From NCBI RefSeq assembly GCF_007829885.1, contig NZ_VIWW01000001.1:558001-622000 (forward strand): a stretch of DNA of 64,000 nucleotides. The letters run 5' to 3'. Under the pieces are notes generated by a model that saw nothing but the letters and a program-made list of their open reading frames with translations, was not told the origin of the DNA and searched no databases. The position numbers and the translations under genes were made by a program. The DNA comes from Streptomyces brevispora (GTDB lineage Bacteria > Actinomycetota > Actinomycetes > Streptomycetales > Streptomycetaceae). Position 1 is the stretch's first letter; every line of letters starts with the position of its first letter. Positions 51,690 to 59,494 of this stretch are shown here, piece by piece.

Positions 51690-52390
51690 TTCGCGGCCTG
51701 CTTCTCCCCGACGAGGGTGACGACGCACTCGATGACCTGCTGAAGCGTCAGCTCGGTGGTGTCCACCTCCACGGCGTCGTCCGCCTTGGCGAGCGGCGAG
51801 GTCTTGCGGCCGGAGTCCGCGGCGTCGCGCTTGATCAGCGCCTCCTTGGTGGCGGCGAGATCGGATCCCTTCACCTCTCCGCTGCGGCGGGCGGCCCGCG
51901 CCTCCGGCGAAGCGGTCAGGAAGATCTTGATGTCGGCGTCGGGCAGCACGGTGGTGCCGATGTCACGGCCCTCCACCACGATGCCCCTCTCCGCACCGGC
52001 GGCGATGGTGCGCTGCAGCTCGGTGATCCGGGTGCGCACCTCGGGGACGGCGCTGACGGCGCTGACCTTGGAAGTGACCTCCTGCGTACGGATCGGGCCG
52101 GAGGCGTCCTCGCCGTCGACGGTGATCGTCGGGCGGGTGGGGTCGGTGCCGGAGACGATGACGGGCTTGGCGGCCGCGGTGGCCACCTCCATCGCGTCGT
52201 GCACGTCGATGTTGTTGTTCAGCATCCACCAGGTGATCGCCCGGTACTGGGCACCGGTGTCCAGGTAGCTCAGGCCGAGCTGGGTGGCGACGGCCTTGGA
52301 CGTGCTGGACTTGCCGGTGCCGGAGGGCCCGTCGATGGCGACGATCACTGCGGCCGGGGCCGTCCGGGCGGCGGCGCTTGCGGTTTCCAC
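51686..52390 (-). CDS. cmk: Cytidylate kinase ((d)CMP kinase)
   Basis: 234 residues. It phosphorylates CMP and dCMP with ATP. P-loop GPSGTGKSSTSKAVA is at about 19-33, then LGLSYLDTGAQYRAITWWML, IRTQEVTSKVSAVSAVPEVR, GIVVEGRDIGTTVLPDAD and LTASPEARAARR with LIKRDAADSGR. GTG 52390 is preferred because AGGAAGG then lies about 11 bases upstream; the GTG at 52402 would overlap that site. The stop overlaps the plsC start. It lies 135 bases after the prephenate dehydrogenase gene. Confidence 0.94.
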   Translation of the reverse strand: METASAAARTAPAAVIVAIDGPSGTGKSSTSKAVATQLGLSYLDTGAQYRAITWWMLNNNIDVHDAMEVATAAAKPVIVSGTDPTRPTITVDGEDASGPIRTQEVTSKVSAVSAVPEVRTRITELQRTIAAGAERGIVVEGRDIGTTVLPDADIKIFLTASPEARAARRSGEVKGSDLAATKEALIKRDAADSGRKTSPLAKADDAVEVDTTELTLQQVIECVVTLVGEKQAAK

Positions 52391-52525
52391 GGTGGTGGAC
52401 ACCTTCCTGGTACACGGGGTGGGCGGGACGGGACGCGTGAACCCGCCCCGCACAAGGTTACCGAGTGCCGGGGCGGTCCCGACCACCCCTGTGGAAAAGT
52501 GCCTCCCGGCCAGGTGCGGCAAGGG

Positions 52526-53611
52526 CTACGGCCGGATCGACCAGCCGCGCTCGCGCAGGGCGGCGCTGAGGCCCGGGGCGGCGCTCGGTTCGACCATCAG
52601 CTGGACGAGGCCGGCCTGCTGGCCGGTGGCGTGCTCGATCCGTACGTCCTCGACGTTGACCCCGGCCCGGCCGGCGTCCGCGAAGATCCCGGCCAGCTCG
52701 CCCGGCCGGTCGCTGATGAGGACGGCCACGATCTCGTACGAGGCGGGGGCCGCCCCGTGCTTGCCCGGCACCCTGACCCGGCCGGCGTTGCCGCGGCGCA
52801 GGACGTCCTGGATGCCTTCGGTGCCCGCGCGCCGCTTGTCCTCGTCGGCGGACTGCAGCCCGCGCAGCGCCCGTACGGTCTCCTCCAGATCGGTGGCGAC
52901 CCCGGCGAGGACGTCGGCGACGGGTCCGGGGTTGGCGGAGAGGATCTCCACCCACATCCGGGGATCGGAGGCGGCGATCCGGGTGACGTCCCTGATGCCC
53001 TGCCCGCAGAGGCGTACCGCGGTCTCGTCGGCCTCCTCCAGCCGGGCGGCGACCATCGACGAGATCAGCTGCGGGGTGTGGGAGACGAGGGCGACGGCCC
53101 TGTCGTGGGCGTCGGCGCCCATGACGACCGGGACGGCACGGCACAGCGCGACCAGTTCCAGGGCGAGGTTGAGCACCTCGGTGTCGGTGTCCCGGGTCGG
53201 CGTGAGGACCCAGGGGCGGCCCTCGAAGAGGTCCGCGGTGGCGGCGAGCGGACCGGAGCGCTCCTTGCCGGCCATGGGATGCGTACCGACGTACGGGGTG
53301 AGGTCGACGCCGAGCGCTTCGAGTTCGCGGCGCGGGCCGCCCTTGACGCTGGCCACGTCGAGGTAGCCGCGGGCGACGCCGCTGCGCATCGCGGTGGCGA
53401 GCACGGACGCGGTGTGGGCCGGCGGTACGGCGACGATCGCCAGATCGACCCGCCCCTCGGGCGCCTCGTCGGTGCCCGCGCCGAGCGCGGCAGCCGTCCG
53501 GGCCGACTCCGGGTCGTGGTCGACGAGGTGGACCTTGATGCCGCGCCCGGCGAGGGCGAGGGCCGCGGAGGTGCCGACGAGGCCCGTTCCGATGACAACG
53601 GCGGTTCTCAC
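52526..53611 (-). CDS. Prephenate dehydrogenase with ACT domain
   Basis: 361 residues from GTG 53611, overlapping the aroH stop (GTGA). It converts prephenate to 4-hydroxyphenylpyruvate in tyrosine synthesis. The Rossmann part has VVIGTGLVGTSAALALAGRG (NAD), IVAVPP, YLDVASVKGG and the substrate region GTHPMAGKERSGP with the catalytic His. The helical dimerisation domain includes HDRAVALVSHTPQLISSM. A C-terminal ACT domain (about 290-355: YEIVAVLISDRPGELAGIFA, GVNVEDVRIEH) probably gives feedback control. It works in sequence with the chorismate mutase just upstream. Confidence 0.94.
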   Translation of the reverse strand: MRTAVVIGTGLVGTSAALALAGRGIKVHLVDHDPESARTAAALGAGTDEAPEGRVDLAIVAVPPAHTASVLATAMRSGVARGYLDVASVKGGPRRELEALGVDLTPYVGTHPMAGKERSGPLAATADLFEGRPWVLTPTRDTDTEVLNLALELVALCRAVPVVMGADAHDRAVALVSHTPQLISSMVAARLEEADETAVRLCGQGIRDVTRIAASDPRMWVEILSANPGPVADVLAGVATDLEETVRALRGLQSADEDKRRAGTEGIQDVLRRGNAGRVRVPGKHGAAPASYEIVAVLISDRPGELAGIFADAGRAGVNVEDVRIEHATGQQAGLVQLMVEPSAAPGLSAALRERGWSIRP

Positions 53612-53970
53612 TGGGCGATGTCCTTGCGAAGGGCGGCGGTGGCGCCGAGGTAGACATGGGCGATCTCGGACTTGGGGAGATACGTCTCGATGTGGGCGAG
53701 GATCCGGACCACCCGGGGCATCGCCCCCTCGATGTCCAGCTCCTGGGCGCAGATCAGCGGTACGTCGACGATACCGATCCCGCGCGCGGCGGCCGCCGGG
53801 AAGTCGCTGTGCAGGTCGGGGGTAGCCGTGAACCAGATGCTGATCAGGTCGTCCGCGACGAGGCTGTTGCGCTCCAGAACGGCGGTGAGAAGGGCGCTGA
53901 CCTGCTCGTCCATGTGTCCGGCCTCGTCCCGCTCCAGTTGGACGGCTCCGCGGACCGCTCGTACCGCCAC
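53608..53970 (-). CDS. aroH: Chorismate mutase, AroH type
   Basis: 120 residues, the size of the trimeric Bacillus subtilis AroH class. It rearranges chorismate to prephenate. Family features are VRAVRGAVQLERDEAGHM with the active-site Arg and Glu, DLISIWFTATPDLHSDFPAA, VPLICAQELDIEGAMPRVVR and AHVYLGATAALRKD. GTG 53970 has AAGGAG about 8 bases upstream. It is first in the run aroH, prephenate dehydrogenase, cmk, plsC, der. Three 22-bp repeats lie directly upstream. Confidence 0.95.
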   Translation of the reverse strand: MAVRAVRGAVQLERDEAGHMDEQVSALLTAVLERNSLVADDLISIWFTATPDLHSDFPAAAARGIGIVDVPLICAQELDIEGAMPRVVRILAHIETYLPKSEIAHVYLGATAALRKDIAQ

Positions 53971-53986
53971 GTCGTGCTCCTTGCTT

Positions 53987-54051
53987 GTCCGTACGCTTCG
54001 TGCGCCTGTCCGCACCACTTCGTGCGCTCGTCCGTACCGCTTCGTGCGCCT
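53987..54051. repeat. Three tandem 21/22-bp repeats upstream of aroH
   Basis: Copies at 53987-54007, 54008-54029 and 54030-54051 share GTCCGYACC-x-CTTCGTGCGCYT, with few substitutions. They fill nearly all of the 86 bases between aroH and the TetR gene, where the aroH promoter should lie. Confidence 0.8.
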
Positions 54052-54056
54052 GGGTT

Positions 54057-54689
54057 TCAGCGTAGAGGGGTGAAGGGGCCGGCCGTCGGGGTGCCCTGTC
54101 CGTGAGACGCGGCCGTGGCGTGCACGGCGACCAGCATCCGCCAGACCTTTCCGGCGAGCTGTGCGGGGGTGGCGTCGATGCGCTCGTGCACCCAGTCGGC
54201 GAGGACCCCGGCGAACAGGCCCGCCACGGCACTGGCGATCACGTCGGCTCCGGTCCCGGCAGGGCGGCGGCGACCGAGTTCGGCGAGGCTGCGCGCCCTG
54301 AGCTCCTCGTGCAGCAGCGCGCCGAGCGGTCCGCCGCCGCCCGTGCCCAGCAGGCTCCGGTAGACCTCGGCGCGGTCCCTGACGGCGCCCAGCAGGCCGG
54401 TCAGCTCCGCGGGCGGTGCGTCGGGCCCCGGCGGCGCCCCGTCCCAGGCGTGCAGGGCGTCCACGGCCTGCCGGACGATCTCGGCGCAGGCGTCCACGGC
54501 GAGGGCGCGCAGGTCGTCGTAGTGCAGGTAGAAGGTGGCCCGGCCCACTCCGGCCCGGCGGACGGTCTCGGAGACGCTGACCCGGTCGAGCGGCTGCTCC
54601 TCGCACGCCGCGAGGAGCGCCTCACGCAGCCTGCCGCGGGTCCGGGCGGTACGCGGGTCGCCGCTGCCCGCGGTCACTGCCGGCGCCAC
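54057..54689 (-). CDS. TetR-family regulator coupled to a DUF1304 gene
   Basis: 210 residues from GTG 54689. The helix-turn-helix spans about 18-65 (RLREALLAACEEQPLDRVSV, VRRAGVGRATFYLHYDDLRA). The C-terminal domain has AVAGLFAGVLADWVHERID. It starts 4 bases after the stop of the DUF1304 gene, so both are probably one operon, with a 26-bp palindrome upstream of that operon as likely autoregulatory site. Ligand unknown. Confidence 0.9.
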   Translation of the reverse strand: MAPAVTAGSGDPRTARTRGRLREALLAACEEQPLDRVSVSETVRRAGVGRATFYLHYDDLRALAVDACAEIVRQAVDALHAWDGAPPGPDAPPAELTGLLGAVRDRAEVYRSLLGTGGGGPLGALLHEELRARSLAELGRRRPAGTGADVIASAVAGLFAGVLADWVHERIDATPAQLAGKVWRMLVAVHATAASHGQGTPTAGPFTPLR

Positions 54690-54693
54690 CGGT

Positions 54694-55056
54694 TCAGCCC
54701 GCCGTCACTACGAGCACGAGGGCCGCGGCGGCGGGTAGCGCCTGCACGAGGAGGATCTTCCGGCTGACGGTGGCCGCGCCGTACACCCCGGCCACGACCA
54801 GGCAGCAGAGGAAGAAGATCTGCGCCGGGCGGGCGACGGGGTCACCGGCGATCAGGCTCCAGACGAGCCCGGCGGCCATGAAGCCGTTGTAGAGCCCCTG
54901 GTTCGCGGCCATCGGCGCGCTCTGCCTGGAGAACTCCGGCGTCGTGGCGAAGACCTTGCGGCCGCGCGGGGTGTCCCAGAGGAACATTTCGAGGACCAGG
55001 AAATACATGTGGATCAGCGCGACGAGCGCGACGAGCACCTGGGCTGCTGTCTGCAT
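54694..55056 (-). CDS. DUF1304-family small membrane protein
   Basis: 120 residues with four transmembrane segments: MQTAAQVLVALVALIHMYFL (1-25), an NQGLYNGFMAAGLVWSLIAG segment (about 50-70), QIFFLCCLVVAGVYGAATVS (about 78-97) and LVQALPAAAALVLVVTAG (102-120). The family signature EMFLWDTPRGRKVFATTPEF lies between the first two. No transport activity is established for DUF1304 to my knowledge. Co-transcription with a TetR repressor suggests a role in efflux or envelope stress, by inference. Confidence 0.88.
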   Translation of the reverse strand: MQTAAQVLVALVALIHMYFLVLEMFLWDTPRGRKVFATTPEFSRQSAPMAANQGLYNGFMAAGLVWSLIAGDPVARPAQIFFLCCLVVAGVYGAATVSRKILLVQALPAAAALVLVVTAG

Positions 55057-55111
55057 GGTGTCGACCTGACGACCTTCCGCATCGACCCGGCACCGGTTCG
55101 GCACCGGCGCA

Positions 55112-55137
55112 ACTTCCTGGACAACTGTACAGGAAGT
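55112..55137. promoter_or_regulatory. 26-bp TetR operator-like palindrome
   Basis: ACTTCCTG (55112-55119) and CAGGAAGT (55130-55137) are perfect inverted arms, with ACA and TGT also paired inside (ACTTCCTG-G-ACA-AC-TGT-A-CAGGAAGT). It sits 56 bases before the DUF1304-tetR operon and 22 bases before the divergent nucleotidyltransferase start, so one repressor could control both. Confidence 0.68.
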
Positions 55138-55158
55138 CGTTTCGCGTAACCTCCCCGC

Positions 55159-55881
55159 ATGATCACTCCCTCCGACGAGGCGCTCGTGCGCGACCACACG
55201 GTCTACTCCTGCGTGATGGGCTCGCGCGCCTTCGGGCTCGCCACGGACGGCAGCGACACCGACCGGCGGGGGGTCTACCTCGCGCCGACCCCGTTGTTCT
55301 GGCGGTTCGACAAGCCTCCGGCCCATGTCGAGGGGCCGGCCGACGAGCAGTTCTCCTGGGAGCTGGAGCGCTTTTGCGAACTGGCGCTGCGGGCCAACCC
55401 CAATGTGCTGGAGTGCCTGCACTCGCCCCTGGTGGAACAGGCCGACGCGACCGGCCGTGAACTCCTCTCGCTGCGCGGGGCGTTCCTGTCCCGGCAGGCC
55501 CACGGAACCTTCGTCCGCTACGCGCTGGGCCAGCGCAGGAAACTGGACGCGGACGTACGGCAGTACGGGGCGCCGCGCTGGAAGCACGCCATGCATCTGC
55601 TGCGGCTGCTGGCGAGCAGCCGGGATCTGCTGCGCACGGGAGCGCTCACGATCGACGTGGGCGCGGCCCGCGACGAACTGCTGGCCGTCAAACGGGGCGA
55701 GGTCGCCTGGCCGGAGGTGCAGCGGCGCATGTCCGCGCTGGCCGAGGAGAACGACGAGGCCGCCGCCTCCTCCCCGCTGCCCGCGGAGCCGGACCGGGCA
55801 CGGATCGAGGACTTCCTGATCCGCGCCCGCCGGGCGTCCGCGCTGGCCGCCCCGCCGGCCGGGGAAGGTTCAGCCGGCTGA
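55159..55881 (+). CDS. RlaP-like nucleotidyltransferase (DNA polymerase beta superfamily)
   Basis: 240 residues from ATG 55159. The catalytic signature is VMGSRAFGLATDGSDTDRRG, the GS-x-A-x-G then SDTDxRG pattern of PF10127-type minimal nucleotidyltransferases. A helical domain follows (WELERFCELALRANPNVLEC, LHSPLVEQ, and a FVRYALGQRRKLDADV helix). Substrate unknown; relatives are linked to RNA ligases or polynucleotide repair. Its 3' end overlaps the 3' end of the converging paralogue by 12 bases. Confidence 0.85.
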   Translation: MITPSDEALVRDHTVYSCVMGSRAFGLATDGSDTDRRGVYLAPTPLFWRFDKPPAHVEGPADEQFSWELERFCELALRANPNVLECLHSPLVEQADATGRELLSLRGAFLSRQAHGTFVRYALGQRRKLDADVRQYGAPRWKHAMHLLRLLASSRDLLRTGALTIDVGAARDELLAVKRGEVAWPEVQRRMSALAEENDEAAASSPLPAEPDRARIEDFLIRARRASALAAPPAGEGSAG

Positions 55882-56661
55882 CGCCGGGGTGAGGCGGGCC
55901 CGCACCACCAGCTCGTGCAGCGCGTCGAACCCGCTCGGCCCGTCCGGGAGCCCCGAGCCGGCCTGCGCCTCGTCCAGCACCCGGTGCAGCGACTCGACGC
56001 CCCGGGACACCGCCGCCCCGTCCACGCCCTTCGCCTCCCCGTGCTCGGCCTCTTCCTTGGCCGCGATCAGACCGGGGAGCCAGGCGGGCGCCGGCACCCG
56101 GTCGAGGAGGGTCGGCAGGTGTGCCAGCACCTCACCGCTGCGCATCAGATGGATACCGGTGAGCAGCGCCCGGAAGGTGTAGAGAAGCGGCTTCAGCTCC
56201 CCGGTCCGCTCGAAGAGCCGCCACTGGGTGTTCGCGAACCCCCGGTAGTGGTGGGCGTGGTTGCGGGTGAGGACGGTCGGGGCGAGGGCCACCAGCTCCG
56301 TGTGCAGCGGGGTCGTGTGCACGACCAGCGGAGAGAGCAACTGCTCCAGCACGTAGCCGTTCGGCTTCAGCATCAGCCGGACGAACTTACGGAGGTCATG
56401 CGTCACGAGGTCCATCTCCACGCCGTCCCGGTCCCATGTCCGCGCGTGCGTCTCCTCCGTCTCGCGCAGCCCGACGAGATCCTCGGCGGGCAGGAGGTGG
56501 ACCCCCCGCAGGTCCACATCCGAGTCGCGGGAGGGAAACCCGTACAGGTGCGCCCCGGAGACCGTGGCGAACAGCAGCGGGTGTCGCTCCCCGGCGATGA
56601 CCGGGCCGAGGTCGGTGACCGGCAGCCCGGCGTTCCGGAGGTGCGTCGTGTCCGTAGGCAC
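55870..56661 (-). CDS. RlaP-like nucleotidyltransferase, second copy
   Basis: 263 residues from GTG 56661, 3 bases after the stop of the ADP-ribosylglycohydrolase gene, so it is the last gene of the pnuC operon. The signature is ATVSGAHLYGFPSRDSDVDL followed by RGVH. The helical part carries LRKFVRLMLKPNGYVLEQLL and HAHHYRGFANTQW, which resembles the YcgL/RlaP group more closely than the converging paralogue does. Both have the acidic pair for metal binding. Its link to the NAD genes is positional only. Confidence 0.85.
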   Translation of the reverse strand: MPTDTTHLRNAGLPVTDLGPVIAGERHPLLFATVSGAHLYGFPSRDSDVDLRGVHLLPAEDLVGLRETEETHARTWDRDGVEMDLVTHDLRKFVRLMLKPNGYVLEQLLSPLVVHTTPLHTELVALAPTVLTRNHAHHYRGFANTQWRLFERTGELKPLLYTFRALLTGIHLMRSGEVLAHLPTLLDRVPAPAWLPGLIAAKEEAEHGEAKGVDGAAVSRGVESLHRVLDEAQAGSGLPDGPSGFDALHELVVRARLTPASAG

Positions 56662-56664
56662 GGC

Positions 56665-57687
56665 TCAAGAGTCCCAGAGCGCCCCCAGTGACAGCAGGTC
56701 GCTGCGGTACTCGATCCGCTCCGACCACTCCTTGGGCCAGGCCCCCGAGCCCAGATGCGCCCCCGCGAGCGCGCCGGTCAGACAGCCGAGCGAGTCGGAG
56801 TCGCCCCGGGTACAGGCGGCACGGCGCAGGGCGGTGACCGGTTCGTCGGGGAAGAGCAGGAAGCAGTGCAGGGCCGTGGCCAGGGCCTCCTCGGCGATCC
56901 AGCCGTCGCCGGTCGCCTCGCAGGGATCGGTCTCCGGGGACGGGTTGCGCAGCGCGTCCTGAACGCGTGCCAGCGCGGTGAGGCATTCCTCCCAGCCCCG
57001 CTGGATGTAGAGCTCAGGCGAGGAGTCGCCCGCGTACCGCCAGAGATCGCCGAGCCAGCGCGTGAGGTAGTTGCCGCTGTTCTCGTACGCGTAGCTGCGC
57101 AGCTGCCCGATCAGCCCCACCGGTTCGGCGCCCTGCGCCAGCAGGTACACCGCGCGGGCCATCAGGTCGGACGCGGCGAGTGCGGTCGGGTGTCCGTGGG
57201 TGAGGGCCGCCTGCAACTGGGCGGCTCCGGCGCGCTGTTCGTCGCTCAGTCCGGGAACGAGTCCGACGGGAGCGACACGCATGTTGGCGCCGCAGCCCTT
57301 GGAGCCGGTCTGACTGGCCTCCTGCCAGATCCGGTCGCTGTCGAGCATCCGGCAGGCGGTCATGCAGCTGCGTCCCGGGGCGCGGTTGTTGTCGGGTGAG
57401 TGGTACCAGTCGACGAACTCGTCGCGCACCGGGCGCACCAGCCGGAGCGGGGTGAGCAGCCCGCGGTCCATGGCGGACCGGATGCCGCGCCCCAGGGCGA
57501 GCGTCATCTGGGTGTCGTCGGTGACGAAGGCCGGATTCGGCAGCCTCATCTGGCGCCACGGCCCGCACTTGGCGAGGATCGACGGCACGTTGTTGAACTC
57601 GGTCGGGAAGCCCAGCGCATCGCCGAGCGCGAGCCCGGTCAGCGCGCCGGTGGCGGCCTGTTTGGTGATGGTCCTGGTCACGATCAC
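56665..57687 (-). CDS. ADP-ribosylglycohydrolase (DraG/ARH family)
   Basis: 340 residues from GTG 57687, whose GTGA overlaps the stop of the Nudix gene. The family's metal sites are visible: ATGALTGLALGDALGFPTEF at the N-terminus, FVTDDTQMTLALGRGI (first Asp-Asp pair) and RGDSDSLGCLTGALAGAHLG near the C-terminus (second site, GDSDS). GSKGCGANMRVAPVGLVPGL forms the substrate loop. It should remove ADP-ribose from proteins or nucleic acids, or hydrolyse a related metabolite, with Mg2+. Its place in an NAD-salvage operon ties ADP-ribose recovery to NAD resynthesis. Confidence 0.92.
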   Translation of the reverse strand: MIVTRTITKQAATGALTGLALGDALGFPTEFNNVPSILAKCGPWRQMRLPNPAFVTDDTQMTLALGRGIRSAMDRGLLTPLRLVRPVRDEFVDWYHSPDNNRAPGRSCMTACRMLDSDRIWQEASQTGSKGCGANMRVAPVGLVPGLSDEQRAGAAQLQAALTHGHPTALAASDLMARAVYLLAQGAEPVGLIGQLRSYAYENSGNYLTRWLGDLWRYAGDSSPELYIQRGWEECLTALARVQDALRNPSPETDPCEATGDGWIAEEALATALHCFLLFPDEPVTALRRAACTRGDSDSLGCLTGALAGAHLGSGAWPKEWSERIEYRSDLLSLGALWDS

Positions 57688-58418
57688 GTGCTTCTTCCTT
57701 CCGGTCGCAGCAGTGGGGGGTGCAGGGCGGTGGCGGCACCCGCCCGGTGGAGGGCGGCCGGTTTCCCGCGTCCGCCGGTGCGGCGCGGTGGTCCTTCCAC
57801 GGCCTGGACGAAGCCGGGCGTGGTGAGGACCTTGCGCCGGAAGTTGGGCCGGTCCAGCTCGACGCCCCAGACCGTCTCGTACACCTGCTGGAGTTCTCCC
57901 AGGGTGAATTCGGGCGGGCAGAACGCGGTGGCCAGGCAGGTGTACTCGAGTTTGGCGCCGATCCTCGTCCGTGCGTCGGCGAGGATGCGGTCGTGGTCGA
58001 AGGCGAGCGCGCCCAGTGTTCCGGCGTCCCACCAGCGGGCGCTGGCGGCATCGCCGCCGCCGCGCGGTTCGGGCAGATCGGGTACGAGTGCGGTGTAGGC
58101 GACGGAGACGACGCGCATCCTCGGGTCGCGGTCCGGGTCGCTGTAGGTCCGCAGCTGCTCCAGGTGGAGGGCTGCGACGGTGTCCTGGCTCAGCCCGGTC
58201 TCCTCGGCCAGCTCCCGGCGGGCCGCGTTCCCGGCGGACTCGCGGGGCAGGACGAAGCCGCCGGGCAGCGCCCAGTGGCCCTTGTAGGGGTCCTCGCCCC
58301 GCTCGACGAGCAGGACGTGCAGCCGGGTGTCGCGGACCGTGAAGACGGCCAGGTCGACGGTGACCGCGAACGGTTCGAAGGCGTACGGGTCGTAGCCCTC
58401 GGGGGCGGCGGCGCTCAT
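57684..58418 (-). CDS. Nudix-domain transcriptional regulator/hydrolase, NrtR-like
   Basis: 244 residues from ATG 58418, overlapping the nadR-like stop (ATGA). The N-terminal Nudix domain has VTVDLAVFTVRDTRLHVLLV, KGHWALPGGFVLPRESAG and a complete Nudix box ending RRELAEETGL. The C-terminal part (about 150-225) has the winged-helix pattern of NrtR (LEYTCLATAFCPPEFTLGEL, LQQVYETVWGVELDRPNFRR). NrtR repressors bind ADP-ribose or related NAD metabolites and control NAD genes. Position between nadR-like and ADP-ribosylglycohydrolase genes fits. With the Nudix box intact it may also hydrolyse ADP-ribose. Confidence 0.88.
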   Translation of the reverse strand: MSAAAPEGYDPYAFEPFAVTVDLAVFTVRDTRLHVLLVERGEDPYKGHWALPGGFVLPRESAGNAARRELAEETGLSQDTVAALHLEQLRTYSDPDRDPRMRVVSVAYTALVPDLPEPRGGGDAASARWWDAGTLGALAFDHDRILADARTRIGAKLEYTCLATAFCPPEFTLGELQQVYETVWGVELDRPNFRRKVLTTPGFVQAVEGPPRRTGGRGKPAALHRAGAATALHPPLLRPEGRST

Positions 58419-59494
58419 CGCCGTTCCGGGAGGGGTGCGGCGAAGTCCCAGCCCTTGGCGAGCAGGGCGTCGACCGCCTCGACGGCGGTAGCCAGGCGCT
58501 CCTGGCGGCTTCCGGTGATTTCGATGAAGTTCCTTCCGGTACGGGTGAGTTCGGCGCGGAAGCGGTCGGTCATCCAGGGACGCAGCTCCTCGCCGTCGCG
58601 CAGCCCGTCGTCCTCGAAGGCGACGCCCTCGTGGCCGGTCAGCAGCCACAGGTGATGGCCGGCCCGGTCGGCCGTGCGCTCGACGAGCGGGTTGCGTCCG
58701 CCGACGTACCGCTCGTGCCACACCGTGGTGGCGAAGGAGTCGGTGTCGCAGATGAGCACCGGGGATCCGGTGCGGGCGGCCGCCTCCTCCCGGGCGTTCT
58801 GGACCTCGGCGATCAATGGGAAGTCGTCGGTGGTGAAGGCGACGTCCTCCCACTGGGCCCGGGGCCGCCGGGCGCGCAGCGCGGCCAGCTTCTGTTCGCT
58901 GAACTCGCGCCCGTACTCGGCGACGTAGCCGGTGAGCGCCCAGATGCCGCCGCGTCGGCGGTAGTGGGCGGCGAGGGCGCGGGCCAGGGTGGTGGTGCCG
59001 GTGGACTCGGCACCCAGGACGACGACGCGGCGGGTGAGCGCGGCCCGTACCGGCGGTTCGAGGAAGTCCCAGCAGCCCGCCGGGTCCTCGCGCACGGCGG
59101 TACCGGAGACCGGGAAGACCGTGCGGCCAGGGTCGACGCAGACGGACTCGGCGCCGAAGCGGCGGGCGAGTTCGTCCCCGTACGACTCCGAGCTGAAGAC
59201 GGCGTCCACCGGCTCGGGCACCGCCCCGGTGAAGACCGCCATGTGGGCGTCCCAGATCGCCGGGTCGTGGAGATCCATCCGGGTGTCGTCGACGGCGCCC
59301 ACCACCGTCACGTCCGGGTGCGCCTCGCGCATCCAGGCGACCCGGTCGGCGAGCGGGACGGACTCCACCGAGGCGGCGCAGACCAGCACGGTGAGCCGCT
59401 CGCAGCGGTCCTGGGCGGTGCGGACGAGGTGGTGGTGACCGGCGTGCGGCGGGTAGAACTTGCCGAGTACCAGCCCGTGCGCGAAACGCTTCAT
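58415..59494 (-). CDS. nadR: NadR-like NMN adenylyltransferase / ribosylnicotinamide kinase
   Basis: 359 residues. Domain 1 (about 1-165) is a nucleotidyltransferase with LVLGKFYPPHAGHHHLVRTA (HxGH as HAGH) and FPVSGTAVREDP (the ISGTxxR motif). Domain 2 (about 170-355) is a kinase with VVLGAESTGTTTLARALAAH as P-loop, where Thr stands in the usual Lys position, and LICDTDSFATTVWHERYVG. Together they would convert nicotinamide riboside to NMN and NMN to NAD. No N-terminal DNA-binding domain, unlike enterobacterial NadR. Start overlaps the pnuC stop (ATGA). Confidence 0.92.
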   Translation of the reverse strand: MKRFAHGLVLGKFYPPHAGHHHLVRTAQDRCERLTVLVCAASVESVPLADRVAWMREAHPDVTVVGAVDDTRMDLHDPAIWDAHMAVFTGAVPEPVDAVFSSESYGDELARRFGAESVCVDPGRTVFPVSGTAVREDPAGCWDFLEPPVRAALTRRVVVLGAESTGTTTLARALAAHYRRRGGIWALTGYVAEYGREFSEQKLAALRARRPRAQWEDVAFTTDDFPLIAEVQNAREEAAARTGSPVLICDTDSFATTVWHERYVGGRNPLVERTADRAGHHLWLLTGHEGVAFEDDGLRDGEELRPWMTDRFRAELTRTGRNFIEITGSRQERLATAVEAVDALLAKGWDFAAPLPERR

